From the NCBI GenBank assembly GCA_021779275.1, contig JAJYAX010000088.1, forward strand, positions 1 through 6,529: a stretch of 6,529 nucleotides of DNA, written 5' to 3'. A model generated the notes under the pieces. It was not told the DNA's origin and searched no databases. It saw only the letters and a program-made list of their open reading frames with translations. Of this stretch, positions 5,563 through 6,529 are shown piece by piece. The number at the start of each line of letters is the position of its first letter. Positions within the stretch are counted from its first letter, which is position 1. This DNA is from Deltaproteobacteria bacterium (GTDB taxonomy: Bacteria > Desulfobacterota > Desulfobulbia > Desulfobulbales > Desulfocapsaceae). The position numbers and the translations under genes were made by a program.

Positions 5563-6506
5563 TGAAAACCTACCGTATACTCTTCATGGGTACGCCGGAC
5601 TTTGCGGTGCCCGTCCTGAAAAGTCTGGCGGCAGGACCCGACGAGGTCGTGGCGGTCGTCACCCAGCCGGACCGGGAAAAGGGACGAGGCAAGAAACTGG
5701 CCCCGCCCCCGGTCAAGACGGCCGCGATGCATGCCGGAATTCCGGTCCTGCAGCCCGCCAAGATCAAGACCCAGGAATTCAGGGACACTCTGGCCGCCTT
5801 CAGGCCTGACCTTATCGTGGTCGTCGCCTACGGGCGCATCCTGCCCCCGTCGCTCCTGGAGCTGCCGCCCCTGGGCTGCATCAATGTCCATGGCTCGCTG
5901 CTGCCGAAATACCGGGGCGCCGCCCCGATCCAATGGGCCGTCATCAACGGCGAGACCGAGGTCGGGGTCACCATCATGCGGATGGATGCAGGAATGGACA
6001 CGGGCGATATCCTGCTGCCCGCCCGCCTTCCGGCCGATCCGGAGGAGACGGCCGGCTCGCTTTTTACAAAACTTGCGGATCTGGGGGCGGCGACCCTCCG
6101 GCAGGCCCTCGACCTGCTGCGGCAGGACAAACTCCCGCCCATCCCTCAAGACCATTCCCAGGCCACCACGGCCCCGATGCTGACCAAAGAGCATGGCCTG
6201 GTTGACTGGAATCTGCCGGCGGCGGTACTGCATTGCCGGGTCCGCGGACTGGATCCCTGGCCCACCGCCTACAGCTTCCTCGCCGGAAAACGCTTCAGGT
6301 TTTTCGCCCCGAAGGCCGTCTCTGCTCCAGGAGGCCCGCCCCCGGGAACCCTGCTCAGTGCTGCGAGGAAAGGTCTCGTGATTGCAACCGGCAAGGATGC
6401 CCTCCTGATCAGGGAAATCCAGCCGGAAGGGGGAAAACGCATGCCGGTAGAGGCCTTTATCTGCGGTCATCCCCTGGAACCGGGTCAGCGCTTTGCAGAT
6501 GCCTGA
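5562..6506 (+). CDS. fmt: Methionyl-tRNA formyltransferase
   Basis: Cytosolic enzyme that transfers a formyl group from 10-formyl-tetrahydrofolate to Met-tRNA(fMet), producing the initiator tRNA for translation. The 314-residue length is normal. The N-terminal Rossmann-type catalytic domain (about 1-190) shows MGTPDFAVPVL (9-19), QPDREKGRG (35-43), a loop characteristic of tRNA binding, and INVHGSLLPKYRGAAPIQ (107-124). The catalytic triad Asn108, His110 and Asp146 falls at the same numbers as in E. coli Fmt, the last within MDAGMDTGD (141-149). The C-terminal domain (about 205-310), an OB-like tRNA-binding fold in this family, includes RVRGLDPWPTAYS (226-238). The start is fixed by the TAATG overlap with def and a GAGG (5550-5553) 8 nt upstream. 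Coupled expression makes sense because Def undoes the modification Fmt adds. Gly111 replaces the Ala seen in many homologues, a common variation. Confidence 0.97.
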   Translation: MKTYRILFMGTPDFAVPVLKSLAAGPDEVVAVVTQPDREKGRGKKLAPPPVKTAAMHAGIPVLQPAKIKTQEFRDTLAAFRPDLIVVVAYGRILPPSLLELPPLGCINVHGSLLPKYRGAAPIQWAVINGETEVGVTIMRMDAGMDTGDILLPARLPADPEETAGSLFTKLADLGAATLRQALDLLRQDKLPPIPQDHSQATTAPMLTKEHGLVDWNLPAAVLHCRVRGLDPWPTAYSFLAGKRFRFFAPKAVSAPGGPPPGTLLSAARKGLVIATGKDALLIREIQPEGGKRMPVEAFICGHPLEPGQRFADA

Positions 6507-6529
6507 GCACGCCCCGGTGGATGCCCCTC
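6499..6529 (+). CDS. Possible start of a gene downstream of fmt (partial)
   Basis: ATG at 6499 lies 8 nt inside the end of fmt, in a different frame, and stays open to the window edge (MPEHAPVDAP). Tight packing after def-fmt is common, and in many deltaproteobacteria the next genes are a DUF116 protein or rsmB. Ten codons are too few to identify it, and no clear Shine-Dalgarno precedes the ATG. Confidence 0.3.
   Translation, partial: MPEHAPVDAP

Noticed and set aside
5559..6470. Long open frame antisense to fmt on the minus strand (about 300 codons)
   Set aside because: It is a shadow of fmt: fmt has complete catalytic motifs and a coupled start, while the antisense product is low-complexity Gly/Arg/Gln-rich with no recognisable motif.

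Overview
This window looks like a chromosomal segment from a moderately GC-rich Gram-negative bacterium, most likely a sulfate- or metal-reducing member of Desulfobacterota (the old Deltaproteobacteria). The hints are the lipoprotein signal and periplasmic sensor architecture, an HDLNN-type kinase H-box followed by a segment resembling kinases of that group, a plsY of the GS(K/R)NIGATN type, and a candidate Fur operator matching the consensus I remember for metal-reducing deltaproteobacteria. The taxonomic call is inference from resemblance, not from a database match.

Layout. Positions 1-106 may hold the last codons of an upstream plus-strand gene. Positions 242-4241 carry a probable two-gene operon: a periplasmic substrate-binding lipoprotein of the branched-chain amino acid (type I fold) family, then after 58 nt a large membrane-bound hybrid histidine kinase (two membrane helices, about 256-residue periplasmic domain, HAMP, PAS, HisKA, HATPase, receiver). 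No permease or ATPase gene lies between or beside them, so the binding protein may serve as the ligand-sensing partner of the kinase rather than as a transporter component. The final output protein is not in the window.

The kinase gene converges on plsY (glycerol-3-phosphate acyltransferase, phospholipid synthesis) on the minus strand, with only 10 nt between the stop codons. plsY diverges from def-fmt (peptide deformylase and methionyl-tRNA formyltransferase), whose genes overlap by one base (TAATG). These two enzymes add and remove the N-formyl group of nascent proteins. The first codons of a further gene may start inside the end of fmt.

The most interesting non-coding stretch is the roughly 195-bp divergent region between plsY and def. 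It contains (i) a near-consensus Fur-type palindrome just upstream of def, which encodes an enzyme family that natively uses Fe(II); (ii) on the minus strand a strong Shine-Dalgarno followed by a 23-codon reading frame whose stop overlaps the plsY start; and (iii) on the plus strand a strong Shine-Dalgarno followed by two mini-frames linked by ATGA overlaps that end exactly on the def start. Neither plsY nor def has a convincing ribosome-binding site of its own, so translational coupling through short leaders is a testable idea. The Fur and leader readings for def partly compete with each other. I saw no RNA genes, mobile elements, CRISPR arrays or convincing intrinsic terminators.
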